Shown: in pieces, positions 53,215-64,000 of the stretch
Position numbering within the stretch: position 1 is the stretch's first letter
Layout: every line of letters begins with the position of its first letter
Assembly: GCA_028583605.1 (NCBI GenBank)
Contig: CM053333.1
Span: forward strand, 31,764,476 to 31,828,475
Source: Dastarcus helophoroides
Taxonomy: Eukaryota > Arthropoda > Insecta > Coleoptera > Bothrideridae
DNA length: 64,000 nucleotides
Reading direction: 5' to 3'
Notes under the pieces: model-generated
Database searches by the model: none
What the model saw: only the letters and a program-made list of their open reading frames with translations
What the model was told of the DNA's origin: nothing
Program-made: the position numbers and the translations under genes

Positions 53215-56200
53215 TGTAGATTAGATTATATATGGGTCGTTTCGTGTTTCTCTTCGTCCACCCCGCACCTCGACCTAAGGGGATCTTTTGTGCATACCCT
53301 GTTCTATGTAGTTCCCAGGTTCAAACTCTTGTAGAAGTTTATTATGGACCTGGGATTGAGTTTTTCCACATTTGAGGGGTTTAAGGACGCCTATCCAAGT
53401 TGGACTTGCCTTTTACGTGCAAGCGCATCGCACTTGCATAGCACATGTTCTGCAGTCTCCGCAGCTTCTGCGCAAAAGCGACATAGGTCTGTTTCAGCCT
53501 GACCCATTTTCTTGAGGTGGCACCTCATAGGGCAATGTCCTGTTAAGAGGCCGGTTAGGATCCTCAATTCGGATTTGCTGAGTTCTAAGTAGACCTTTGT
53601 CTTTTCAAGCGTTCCAGATATGAATCTTTTCGCCTGCCCGTAGTCCTGAATATAATCTCTAGTGGAAGATTCTTGACTTTGTTTCCCATTTTTTGACCTC
53701 ATTGCGAGTTGGTTCGCAGCTTCATTTCCTTGTATTCCTTTGTGCCCTGGCCCTTTAAGGCTAATCCTGTTGTGTTTAGCCAGTTGCTTTAACGTTTGTT
53801 GACAGTCTCAAACTAGTTTGGATTTGACAAGGCAGCTGCTGAGGGCATTTATTGTAGCTTGGCTGTCAGAGTTAATGTAGATCTTTGTTCCTGTCAGGCT
53901 TCTTCGAGGACACTCGTAGGCGCAGAGTTCTATTGCATGTATTTTAGTTTGAAGGACAGGTGGGTCTTTTCCCAAGGCTTTAGAAAACCTATAGTTAGGA
54001 CCATAAATTCCCACTCCAGTTCCATGTGTTGTCTTTTGTTTTTCTTCAGGTACTGATTGAGCGTCAGTGTGGCTATCTAAGTCCACCTCAAAGGAATGAT
54101 CAAATTCGTACCTGGGTTGCATGTAATCAACCGATTTTGCTAAAATCACCGGGCTACATTCCTTGAGGATTCCCATGTGACCAGTGAAGTCTCCTTCTTT
54201 AAATTATTTTAATTGCAGTAATCTTGAGGCTTCTTTGATCGCTTCCCGCTTCACTAAAATGTGGAGAGGAGTTAGACTTAGCATTGCCTCCATTGCTGCT
54301 GTTGGGCAGGTGTTCATTGCGCCTGTTATGCCCAGACATGCATACCTTTGAACTATGTTCAGTTGATTTTGTGCTGTCTTTTTCATTATTTTTGGCCACC
54401 ATACTAAAAAACCGTATGCAATCAGGGGTGTAATTATCATCCTATATGACCACTTTTTGGTTTCAGACCCCAGGTATTGCTGAACAATCTGCGGCATGTC
54501 CAGAACGCTGTCGTGGCTCGCTTGATTATTCTAGTCAAATGAGGAATCCAGGTGAGCTTTTGGTCTAGGACTATTCCTAGATATTTAGTCTCACTTGAGA
54601 AAATAAATTGAACTCCATTCATAGTGGAAGCTGTTAGATTTAGCTTCGTTCTCTTCGTGAAAGGAGTTATAATTGTTTTATTTGGGTTTACACTTAACCC
54701 TTGGTTTGAACACCAGTTGTTAATGGTGTTCAGGGCTTTTTGCATTAAATCCGACGGGATTTTATCGTTTTTGCCCCTGATAATGACAGTAATATCATCT
54801 GCATAACCTATTGCTTCAACGCGCCCGAGTAATGCAGTATATTTAGAAGGTCATCAACCACGATGGACCACAGCAGTGGAGATAAAACACCTCCTTGGGG
54901 ACAACCCCTTGCTAGCGCTCACTGTGACTGAATCACTGCCTAAGGTTGCTTTGATCCTCCTCCCATCTAACATGGATACAATCCAGTCGATGGTAGGTTT
55001 CTCAAAACCTTTTTTGATTGCTGCTGCTTTTATGGATTCATATGAGGTGTTATCAAAAGCACCCTTTATGTCTATAAATCCACAAAGAGCTATTCCTTTG
55101 TTTGAGTGTGCACTTTCTATCTTTTTGACAAAAGTGTGTAAGGCTGTCTCTGTGGATTTGCCTTCTTGATAGGCAAATTGATTATCATAAAGCGGATTCT
55201 TTGACAGTACTTCGCTTCTAATGTGTTGGTTCATAATTTTCTCCATTGTTTTAAGGAGAAATGACGTTAAACTAATGGGTCTACATGATTTAGGCTGCGT
55301 TTGCCTGCCTTTGGTATATAGACCACATTTACGTCTCTCCAGCTTATTGGAATGTAGCTTAAGATGTAACTAGCTTTGAAAATTGTAGATAGTGGATTTA
55401 TAAGTTCCATTATGCCGTGTTGTAGTAGGGCTGGGGAGATTTTATCTTCTCCTGGTGATTTATAGGGCTCGAAGGAATTCACCGCCCATTTTATCTTATT
55501 TTTTGTAAATATGTTCCTCGACAGGCTTTTTAGTCGATGGTAGGGGCGTAAATGGCCCCCAGCAAACGCAACACTGTTGTGGGTATTTCCAGTTTCTGTA
55601 GATCCCGGAAAGTGAGTTAGCAAAAGCAACCTTACACTTTCCAGGCAGTTCTTGGTGTAACTTCCGTCTTGGTGTTGGAGAAGTCCTATTCCATTTGAGT
55701 GATCTTTGGATAGGATTTTCTGGAATCGCATTGGCTGGGGCACATCTTTAATCCCCTCACAAAAGCTTCTCCATGATTTTCTTTTAGATCTTCTAAGCTC
55801 TTTGTTGTATTCTGTTAAGGCTTTTTTGTATTCGCTGCAGTTATTGGTGCGTTTAGTCTTAATGAACAGTTTTCTCGTTTCAGCTCTTAATTTGCTGAGC
55901 GTCCTGTTCCACCAGAGTGTTGATTTATTTGTAACCCTTTGTTTTACTAGACAGCTGTGCTCATAACTGTTTATTATGAGAGCTCTCACTTCGTTAGCAT
56001 AAAACTCTAAATTATCAATCGTTTCAATTGAGCAGTTGAGATCATTAATTTCCGATTTGAGTTTGGTTCTGTATAGATCCCAATAGGTTAATTTGGGCTT
56101 TCTGTATTCACTGAAAAATTTATTTCAGCCTCTATATCGAACCGGATATGTCTATGGTCCGACATTGAGGTTTCATCTTAAACATGCCAGTTCTTTATAT

Positions 56201-56960
56201 GGTTACTAATTGTCGTGCTCGCGAGGGTTAGGCCTAGTACCTCTTGTCGGACGATGTTAGCAAAGGTGGGAGTATTACCAGTGTTAATAATAATGTCTAT
56301 GTCACTAATGAACAAATATTCTACAAGGTACTCACCTCTTTATTTTGTGTTTGTGCTGCCCCATAAAATATGGTGGGAATTGGCATCACATCCAATTATG
56401 AGTTGTTTGTTCCTCATTTTGCAGTAGCTAATGAGTCGTTTGACGTCCTCTGGTGGTGTCACTATTTCGTCTCCCGGGAAGTATGCTCAGACAATAACTA
56501 CCTCCTGCATACCTCTCATAGTGGGCACCACGATCGATCCTGCAACTAAGTCCCTGGTAATGAACTCTTGAAAAGGAACAAATAAGATTTTTCCGCTTAT
56601 TAATATAGCGGAGCGTGGATGTTCATGGAGGTTATCAAATATTACCTTACATGATTTGCTTGGGAGTCCTTAATTTGTCCTCTATATGACCAAGGTTCTT
56701 GGAGGAGCGCTATGTCCTTTGTTGACATATAAACCTACGGCTAAGACATCGGAGGCTGCTTTTGAGTGATGTAGGTTTATTTGTGAGCATCGTATTTTGC
56801 CCGTTTCTTTATTTGTTTACGGGCCTCCGTCCCACGTCCTTAGGGTGCTCTTTTTCTTTTGTACCCTTCAATGACTTTTTGCTAGGCTGTTTTAAGCCTT
56901 TGCTCAAAGACACTTTCTGGGACTGAGGTTTGGAGTGACCCGTGTTTGTGTAAGAGATAT
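53215..56960 (-). mobile_element. Non-LTR retrotransposon (LINE type 1), EN-RT-RNase H, decayed
   Basis: About 3.7 kb on the minus strand from remnants of the endonuclease end (about 56860) to a 3' untranslated stretch after the stop at 53304. The presence of RNase H after RT places it in the I/R1/LOA part of the LINE tree; I cannot choose the clade. The 5' end beyond 56960 (ORF1) is not recognisable, so it is probably 5'-truncated. No target duplication was found. Confidence 0.85.
53304..56860 (-). pseudogene. LINE type 1 ORF2: AP endonuclease, reverse transcriptase, RNase H
   Basis: In minus-strand order: endonuclease pieces at about 56860-56100 (INLHHSKAAS, FVPFQEFI, YFPGDE, LIIGCDANSHHILWGS, SMSDHRHIRFDI); a linker with WWNRTLSKLRAETRKLF (55980); RT motifs SPGEDKISPALLQ (55450), RPISLTSFLLKTMEKI (55260), KSTETALH and FIDIKGAFDNTSY (55160-55050), YADD intact at 54805-54794, GLSVNPNKT (54710); RNase H with GTGVGIYG and IYINSDSQATINAL (54060-53830); and a C-terminal Cys/His cluster CRFCAEAAETAEHVLCKC (53490). 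At least five frameshifts and several stops (for example at 53391) make it non-functional. The true end is TAG at 53304. Confidence 0.85.
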
Positions 56961-58261
56961 GAAGAAATAATGTGAAAAAATACCATTTTGGTGGATATAA
57001 CTACTTGAAACCCCCGCCTACAACAATTTGTATCAACCAGTGAAATCGTAACGGTTAAAGAGCGATTTAAAAGTAAACGTTATTTCGCTGAATTTTTTGG
57101 TTGTGTAAGCTGTAGAGAAGTAACACATTTGACTTTCATATGTACGTAAACTTAACGAAGCAATAAGTAATTTAAGCATGCTCTAATTCGAATAATGCTC
57201 CGAATTAAATAATTAATTCCACCATGTGTTGTTTTTTTTAAGGAAAAAGTTATGTGTTAAAATATTCTGGAACTGTTTGGATATCAGCTACAACATAAGA
57301 AGCTTAACAGCTATTGAATTATAAATCATACTTTATTGTTAATTAAAGTTATACATTCAGATTAAAAGATAATAATTTACATAATATTACATTTTAGTTC
57401 TTAATAAATGTATTAATTTATTTAGGAATTGTGTGCAATAATGATAAATGTTAAATTGTCTCAGGTCTTAGAAGAATAATTACATTAAATATGCGTAAAA
57501 CCTCAGTTATTATCAAAGAATATCATAATATTACATTAAAAAGTTGTATTTTCTCACTTGAACAATAAGTAAGAAATTTTCCAAATAAGAATAAAATTTT
57601 CTTTCTCATTGCTGGTTTTATTTCCACGCTGATATTGTTATAAATCACAAAGCATATATTTTTGTCTAGACAGCTCCTAGATGTTTCAAAATACAGTTCG
57701 CTGTTTACCTTTGTTTGATATTTCATTAGGGAACTCGTTATTGCGGAAAGTCCACCATTATGTTTTAATTTAGAAAATAGTACCGTATGCAATTACATCA
57801 AAAGATCCACGATAATCATTGACTGCTTTTCTCAGGCGATTCTAGTCTCTGGGCGATTCCCTACCAACTCGTGTGTGGTTTGATCTGACACGCTGAAACG
57901 CAAGAACGTTAAATTTTTTTCTATCGCGTGCCATTTTTAATCTGGGAATTCAAAAATCTGTATCCAGCTCAAAATTAATTACATGACCATTTTAAGTCTA
58001 ATAATATTTAACTATTTGTTCGAACACATTTCAGTCAGTTGTTTTAAGTATTTTATTACGAGTTAGCCATTTTATGATGTTATGTGAAGCAAGGATACTT
58101 TCACCCTTAAATGCATAGCGATTTTACATCGCATGTTTAAACCCTTACAGAGCAACATTTCCGTAGTGTTTTTCCTTTAATTTTAATTTTAATTTTTTTG
58201 AAAAATCTGTTTTGTTTTTTTATTGAGGCTTTTTACTTTTTTGAATAATTCGACTTTTTTA
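56961..58261. other. Single-copy AT-rich DNA
   Basis: No repeats, elements or convincing frames. A minus frame at 57523-57792 has no recognisable features. Confidence 0.4.
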
Positions 58262-58303
58262 TGTTGAATCCACTCGCAAAGGATAACCCCACCATGCTTT
58301 CAA
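58262..58303 (-). repeat. Inverted copy of LINE type 2 3' end
   Basis: TTGAATCCACTCGCAAAGGA through ATGCTTTCAAAGCG is the reverse complement of the LINE 3' terminus at 60803-60845. It lies just before the start of the plus-strand LINE, so the LINE is bracketed by inverted copies of its own 3' end. Confidence 0.85.
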
Positions 58304-60817
58304 AGCGATCCCTCATACAGACAGCTCTTCTCTTATCTCTCCGTAACCTTCGATCACCTACAGACGAATTATCCAAAAGCTTAGGTTGTCTCGGTGAGTT
58401 CAACGTACACAACATCCCCTAGTTAAGGTTTTCTTCCCGAACTGACAACGCGGGAAAGGTGGCAGAGGCTTTCGCCATCACTTGTGGACTATCGCAATTA
58501 GTTGAGGAACCCACAAGAATTCCTGATGTAGATACCCATCAACCTAATCTACTTGACCTTTTCCTTACAAATTCACCAAATTCGTATAAAATCTCTGTGA
58601 CATCACCGCTTGGAAATTCGGATCACAAGCTTGTAGCAGCCTCTCGCTCGCTTCATATACCACCTCCTTCCCAGACGCAGTCCTGTAGGGTTTAGCACTT
58701 CAATTCTGCAAACTGGGAAGAATTAAGAGACTTCTTTGCATCTTTCCCATGGCAGGAAGTCTGCTTTAACTTAGACAATCCTTCCTTAGTCGCCGAATCC
58801 ATCACGGAAACTATCCTGATTGGTATGGAATGCTCAATTCCCCACTCCCAAAAGAAGTCTGCCTCCAATAAATCTTGGTTTAGTAAAAAATGTGCTCGGG
58901 CTGTCTCCTGCAAAAATCACGCATATCGTCGTTGGCGAAATAATCCCTCAGGCGAGACTCGGACCATATTTGTAGATGCACGAAATTCTTGTAAACAGGT
59001 TATTGACGAGGCAAAAGGTGATTTCGATCGTAAAATGCGCCAGAGGCTTATCAACTGTCCGAACGGTTCCAGGTCCTTTTGGGGATTTGCAAAGTCGATT
59101 GGAAAGAATTTTACATCTTCAAATTTTCCACCTTTACTCGATGAAAATAGCAATATTGCTACTACCTCCAAGGAAAAGGCTGACATGTTAGCCTTAATGG
59201 TTGCTGAAAATTCCAATCTTGATTCTCGAAAAGCAGAATCTCCCATTCTTCCTAAGGTTGGCACATTGATACGGCTGAAGTTGTTTTCAGACAACGCACA
59301 ATCAGGAAGATTCTCTTTGAGCTGGCGACACCTCGAAAGCTTCTGGCCTTGATGGTATTCCCGCTATTGTTCTTAAGAAGTGCGCCCCAGAGTTGACTCC
59401 TGTCCTAAGCAAATTGTTCACACTCTCTTACAACAAAGGTATATTCCCTAACATCTGGAAATCTGCTAGAGTGCAGCCTGTCCCTAAAAAGGGAAAAAGG
59501 AATCTGACTAACAACTATCGCCCTATATCTTTGTTACCCGTTATATCTAAAATGATGGAAATAAAGGTTATCAACATCGAGATTCTCAAATATTTGGAGG
59601 AAAATAGAATCATCTATGACAGGCAATACGGTTTTAGACAACAACGTTCCACTGGCGATCTACTGGCATATGTTACTCATATCTGTAATTTAGTGAGGCT
59701 AGGATTGTGGCATTGGATATCTCAAAGGCTTTCGACAGATTCTGGCACCAATCTCTTCTCGTCAAATTAACATCTTATGGTCTTCCTCCTGGACTCTGTC
59801 ATTTGATATCCAATTTTCTCGCTGACAGATCTCTTCAAGTCGTCGTCGATGGCATCTCATCCGAGACATTTGCGATTAACGCAGGGGTGCCTCAGGGGTC
59901 TATTCTATCTCCTACTCTATTTCTATTACACATAAACGATCTCTTAGCTTCAACTTCCAATCCTATATACAGCTACGCAGATGATAGTAACCTTGTGTCA
60001 TCTTTTTTCTCCGACAAACCATTATCTGTCGCTGCTTCAGATCGACTAAGGGAACAGCAGATACAGACGATTAATTGGGATCTCGAGATTATTCTGGAAT
60101 GGGGTAAGAACAATTTGGTCGACTTCAACGCTTCAAAAACTCATGCAACAAACATACTAATGGACGGTAAAACCCTTCCCATGGGATCTAATCTATCTAT
60201 CCTAGAAGTGAATGTGAGCACTAACTTCTCTTGGGATAATCGATCATATGTGCGCCATTGCCAAATCTGCCTCTCAGAACCTAGGCTTTCTTTTTAGAGC
60301 TAAAAAGTACTTCACATCTCATCGGCTATTAACACTATACAAAGCTCAAGTTAGGGCAACACTAGTCAATAGTGTTCTCATGTTTGGAGTTCAGCCCCAA
60401 AACACACTTTAGCTCTCTTGGATTCAATTCAAAGAAGAGCGATTCGCCTAATTGATGACGAGAGTCTGACCGATTCTCTCGAAACACTAGAGCACAGGCC
60501 TATGGTTGGTGACTTGTCTCTTTTCTACAAGTACTATCATGGAAGAAGCTCGCGGGAACTAATAGGATTGATCCCCCCAAGGCAAGATTCTTGAGGCGTA
60601 CTAGACAGTCGGAGGCACCAAATTCCTGTGCGGTCCAGCTTGACACAATGAGGACTTCTATCTACGGAGACTATATTTTCTATAGAACTTCCAAGTTATG
60701 GAACTTGTTATCGAAAGGAATTTTCCCCAAAAATTACAACTATCCTTGTTTAAGAAGGCGGTTCATCGCCATCTATCCTTGTTTCCGCATCCTACTCACA
60801 GTGCTTTGAAAGCATAA
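58304..60817 (+). pseudogene. LINE type 2 ORF2: endonuclease C-terminus and reverse transcriptase
   Basis: Endonuclease: GEFNVHN at about 58393 (GDFN motif with Asp changed to Glu), TDNAGKVAEAF, LVEEPTRIPDVDTHQPNLLD, LGNSDHKLV. Linker with KSWFSKKCARAV and RSFWGFAKS. RT: KSARVQPVPKKGKRNLTNNY and RPISLLPVISKM (59460-59550), YGFRQQRSTGDLLAYVTH (59625), ALDISKAFDRFWHQ (59710), NAGVPQGSILSPTLF (59880), YADD at 59974-59985, LVDFNASKTH (60115). C-terminal part: LYKAQVRATL, LETLEHRPMVGDLSLFYKYY, ending at TAA 60815-60817. Stops at 58420-58422 (probably from a Trp codon) and 58693-58695, and frameshifts near 59265-59340, 59700, 60240 and beyond, inactivate it. Confidence 0.85.
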
Positions 60818-60850
60818 TGGGGTTACTCTTTGCGAGTGGATTAGACTTAA
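58304..60850 (+). mobile_element. Non-LTR retrotransposon (LINE type 2), 5'-truncated
   Basis: About 2.5 kb from the end of the endonuclease domain to the 3' terminus GAGTGGATTAGACTT and a short A run. No RNase H domain. Sequence style matches CR1/Jockey-group LINEs; the clade is not resolved. Three other 3' fragments of the same family are in the window (40951-41590, 50795-51119, 60857-61040), so the family was active here. Confidence 0.85.
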
Positions 60851-60856
60851 AAAAAA

Positions 60857-61040
60857 AGCACCGCGAGAAAGATAGATGGGATGAACCGCCTTCTTAAACA
60901 AGAATAGGTTGTAATTTTTGAGAAAAATTCCGTTCGGTAACGAGTTCCATAGCTCTAATGGTGATGGTCTTCTTAAACAACGATAGGTTGTAATTTTTGG
61001 GGAAAATTTCGTTCGGTAACGAGTTCCATAGCTCAAAAGT
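60857..61040 (-). repeat. Two tandem inverted pieces of LINE type 2 3' coding end
   Basis: The minus strand carries two adjacent copies of about 80 bp encoding ELWNSLPNEIFPKNYN-like sequence (60865-60955 and 60956-61035). They are inverted relative to the LINE immediately to the left. Offset 80 bp, judged by GGTTGTAATTTTT at 60906 and 60986. Confidence 0.85.
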
Positions 61041-62329
61041 TCTTGAATATTTCGACATATATATCGAAAATTTTGAATTACAAATACTCCATTTTCTCAA
61101 AATTTCTACATTTTCCAAATATTCATTTATTGTAAAAAGTCAACTCTTTCCCAATTTCGCAAAAATTTTATTTGTTTGCTGAATTTCTACTTATTAAAAA
61201 TTTTCAAGTTTTTACGAAAGTTGTAACTTGTTTTAAATTGGACGTTTTCAAAAAATTCTAGTTTTTTTAACTAATTTTGCCTATTGAAAATTTTGGCATT
61301 TTGCAAATTTCGAATATTTTTGGAAATTTTGACAGAAAATTTCGACCTTTTTTCAAAATTTCCCTCTTTTGTAAATTCGATATCGTATCTTAGAAAAATT
61401 CAATTTTTTTTAAATTTCAATTTTTTTGAAAATTTCCTATTTTTTTGAAATTATCGACCTTTGAAATTCCGATTTTTTCAAAGTTTCAACTTTTTTCAAA
61501 TTTTTGATCCCTTTTAAGAATCGCAACTCCTTTTGAGAATTTCGACTTTTTATCATCAAATTTTCGAATTTTTTTCGAAGTTTCTACCGATTTGGAAATA
61601 TCGACTTTTTTTGAAATTTCTACTTGAAAGTGTCGGTTTTTTTTTTAAATTTCGCATTTTGTCTAACATTTTTGCGTTTTTATAAAATTTCGAGATTATT
61701 TTGAAAATTTCGACTCCCTGAAAAAATTTCAATTTTTTAAAAAACCCTGATGTTTATTTAGATTTATTTATTATTTTTTATTTGAAATTTTTGAATGTTT
61801 AGTAAAATGGTGATTTTTTTTGCAAAATTTCGACTTCTTTTCTCAAAATTATGGATTTTTCGAAAATTTCGACTTTTTGATGTTTTATTTTCGAAAATTT
61901 CGACTTTTTGATGTTTTATTTTCGAACATTTCGACTTTTTGATGTTATTTTTTGGAAAATTTCGACTTTTTTCTATGATTTTAACTTTTTTTAAAAACCC
62001 CGACATTTTTGAAAATGTTGGCAAAATTTCGACCTTTCTGCAAAATGTGGCTCTTTTCGTAAAGTTGATTTTTTTCATAATACGACCATTTTACGAAAAT
62101 TTCGACATTTGTTCAAAGTAAAACTGGATTTTTTTCAAAATTTCGTCTTTTTTGACCGTTTCCAAAATTTAAAGTGTTTTTGAAAATTTAGACTTTTTAA
62201 TCAGAATTTCGAGTTTTTCTTGAAGTTTTAACTTCTTTAGAATTTGGATTTTTTGTCAAATTTCAACCATTTTTTAAAACTTTCTCAAAATTTTCACCTT
62301 TTTTTTTTGAAGATTTCCACCTTTGTTCA
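61041..62329. repeat. T-rich degenerate satellite
   Basis: AAAATTTCGACTTTTTGATG words. A short tandem TTTTATTTTCGAAAATTTCG with GACTTTTTGATG recurs at about 61855-61945. Related to 48.9-50.3 kb. No gene. Confidence 0.65.
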
Positions 62330-63600
62330 AAGTGAAATTTGACTTTTGTTTGAATAATTCGACTAATTTTTGAAAACTTCGACTTTTTAAAAGCATTGAT
62401 TTTTTTAAAATTTCGATTATTTTGAAATTTTTTTCGACTACTTTTGAAAACGTCGACTTGAAAATGTCTACTTTTTTAAGAATTTCGAATCTTATTCAAA
62501 ATTTCGATGTTTTTGCTAAATTTTTCGACTTTTTTTAAAACACTGATTATTTCAAAATTTCGATTATTTTGAAATTTTTGATTTTTTCATAATTTCCATT
62601 CTTTTGACAATTTCCACCTTTCATCATCAAGACTTCGACCTTTTCTCGAAGTTTCGACTTTTTCGAAATTTGGACTTTTTTTCGAAATTTTGACCATTTT
62701 ACAAAATTTCGACTATTTTTGAAAACTTCGACTTCAAAATGTCTACTTTTTTAAGTTTCAAATCTTATTCAAAATTTCAATATTTTTGCTAAATTTTTTG
62801 AATTTTTTAAAAACATTGTTTCAAAATTTCAATTACTTTGAAATTCTTGATTTTCTCAGGATTTTCATTTTTTTGACAATTTCGATCTTTTATCATCAAA
62901 ATTTCGACCTTTTCACGAAGTTTTGACTTTTTCGAATTTTGGGCTTTTTTCGAAATTTTGGCCATTTTACATTTCGACTATTTTTGAAAACTTGGCCTTG
63001 AAAATGTACTTTTTTTAAAAATTTCAAATCTTATTCGAAATTTTGATGTTTTTGCTAAATTTTTCCACTTTTTTAAAAACATTGTTTCAAAATTTCGATT
63101 ATTTAGAAATTTTTGATTTTTTCTTAATTTCCATTTTTTTGACAATTTTGATCTTTTGTCACCCAAATTCGACCTTTTCTCGAAGTTTTCACTTTTTCGA
63201 AATTCGAACTTTTTTCGAAATTTTGACAATTTTACAAAATTTCGACTATTTTTGAAAACTACGACTTGAAAATGTCTACTTTTTTAAGTTTCGAATCTTA
63301 TTCAAAATTTCGATGTTTTTGTTAAATTTTTCGACTTTTTTTAAAACATTGATTGTTTCAAAATTTCGATTATTTTGAAATTTTTGATTTTCTCAGAATT
63401 TTCATTTTTTGACAATTTCGATCTTTTATCATCAAAATTTCGACCTTTTCTCTCGAAGTTTTGACTTTTTCGAATTTTGGGCTTTTTTCGAAATTTTGGC
63501 CATTTTATAAAATTTCGACTATTTTTGAAAACTTGGCCTTGAAAATGTACTTTTTTGAAAATATCGAATCATATTCAAAATTTCGATGTTTTTGCTTAAT
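62330..63600. repeat. Satellite with about 270-bp higher-order unit, 4-5 copies
   Basis: The word AAAATGT(CT)ACTTTTTT occurs at 62461, 62736, 63001, 63269 and 63542, spacings 275, 265, 268 and 273. Each unit has the same internal order: TTCGATGTTTTTGCTAAATTTTTCG, GATTATTTTGAAATTTTTGA, TTTTGACAATTTCGATCTTT, CATCAAAATTTCGACCTTTT, CTCGAAGTTTTGACTTTTTC. Confidence 0.85.
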
Positions 63601-64000
63601 TTCGATATCTTGAAAATTTCGACTCTGAAAATTTGGATTTTTTTAAAATCTCAATTTTTGCAGAATTTCGATGTTTTTTCCCAACATTTTGGATATTCAT
63701 CAAAATTTTGATTTTTTGTAAAATTTCGACTTTTCTGTTCTCATTTATGCCTTTTTTTAAAATTTTGCAATTTTTCTTTGGAAAATTTTTACTTCTTTGA
63801 AAATTTCAACTTTTTGATAATTTCTGTCTTTTGGAAAATGTCGACTTTTTCCCATATTTTTAAAAATATGAAAATTAAAATTTTTTCAAAAGTGTTTACC
63901 TCTTTTCACAAATTTGGCTGCTTTTTTGCAACTTCAATAATTTTGAATTTTTTTAACATTTCGACCTTTTTTTAATTTTCACTGTTTTGGAAAATTTAAC
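63601..64000. repeat. T-rich degenerate repeat to window end
   Basis: Same loose AAAATTTCGACTTTTT composition without the 270-bp order. It runs off the window. Confidence 0.55.

Overview
This window looks like arthropod, most probably insect, genomic DNA. It is AT-rich, almost gene-free and packed with transposable elements and tandem repeats. Support comes from IS630/Tc1/mariner-type transposase remnants, two kinds of decayed non-LTR retrotransposon, a solo LTR and a spliced ChaC-type exon. I saw no operons, rRNA or tRNA. Species and order cannot be fixed from the sequence.

Layout. 1-3.6 kb: A-rich degenerate repeat enclosing a 17-bp minisatellite and a 250-bp satellite. 3.8-6.9 kb: single-copy DNA with the one convincing host coding exon (glutathione-specific gamma-glutamylcyclotransferase, ChaC-like, minus strand). 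6.9-11 kb: a 4-kb almost pure pyrimidine tract with internal duplications. 11-17.1 kb: single-copy DNA, then a DD41D transposon with about 480-bp inverted ends. 17.1-26.4 kb: T-rich degenerate satellite with higher-order repeats. 26.4-35 kb: fold-back element, second transposase relic, hammerhead-like elements, A-rich and T-rich satellite and an 11-bp repeat. 35-42 kb: single-copy DNA, then a domain built on a 7-bp period. 42-53 kb: more satellite, a solo LTR with heat-shock-element-like motifs, LINE 3' ends and small elements. 53.2-57 kb: decayed LINE (EN-RT-RNase H), minus strand. 58.3-60.9 kb: second decayed LINE, plus strand. 61-64 kb: T-rich satellite with 270-bp higher-order repeats.

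The most interesting signal is two families of short interspersed elements (A: about 142 to about 465 bp; B: about 73-177 bp) whose centres fit a type I hammerhead ribozyme: CTGANGA core, stem II, GAAAC, a self-complementary stem III, a UH cleavage position, and a 3' strand that re-pairs with the 5' strand. Most copies sit between direct repeats of 10-15 bp that differ at every site. In family A, two fold-back copies are joined head-to-head at the predicted self-cleavage position (exactly so in one). This resembles what is known of Penelope-like elements and retrozymes, which carry hammerheads, but no Penelope-type protein is present here, so these would be non-autonomous. One caveat applies to both families: a single extra nucleotide lies between the CTGANGA box and stem II.

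Host genes contribute little: the ChaC exon, a weak lipocalin-like exon and three unrecognised exon candidates. All transposase and reverse transcriptase genes are broken by stops or frameshifts.
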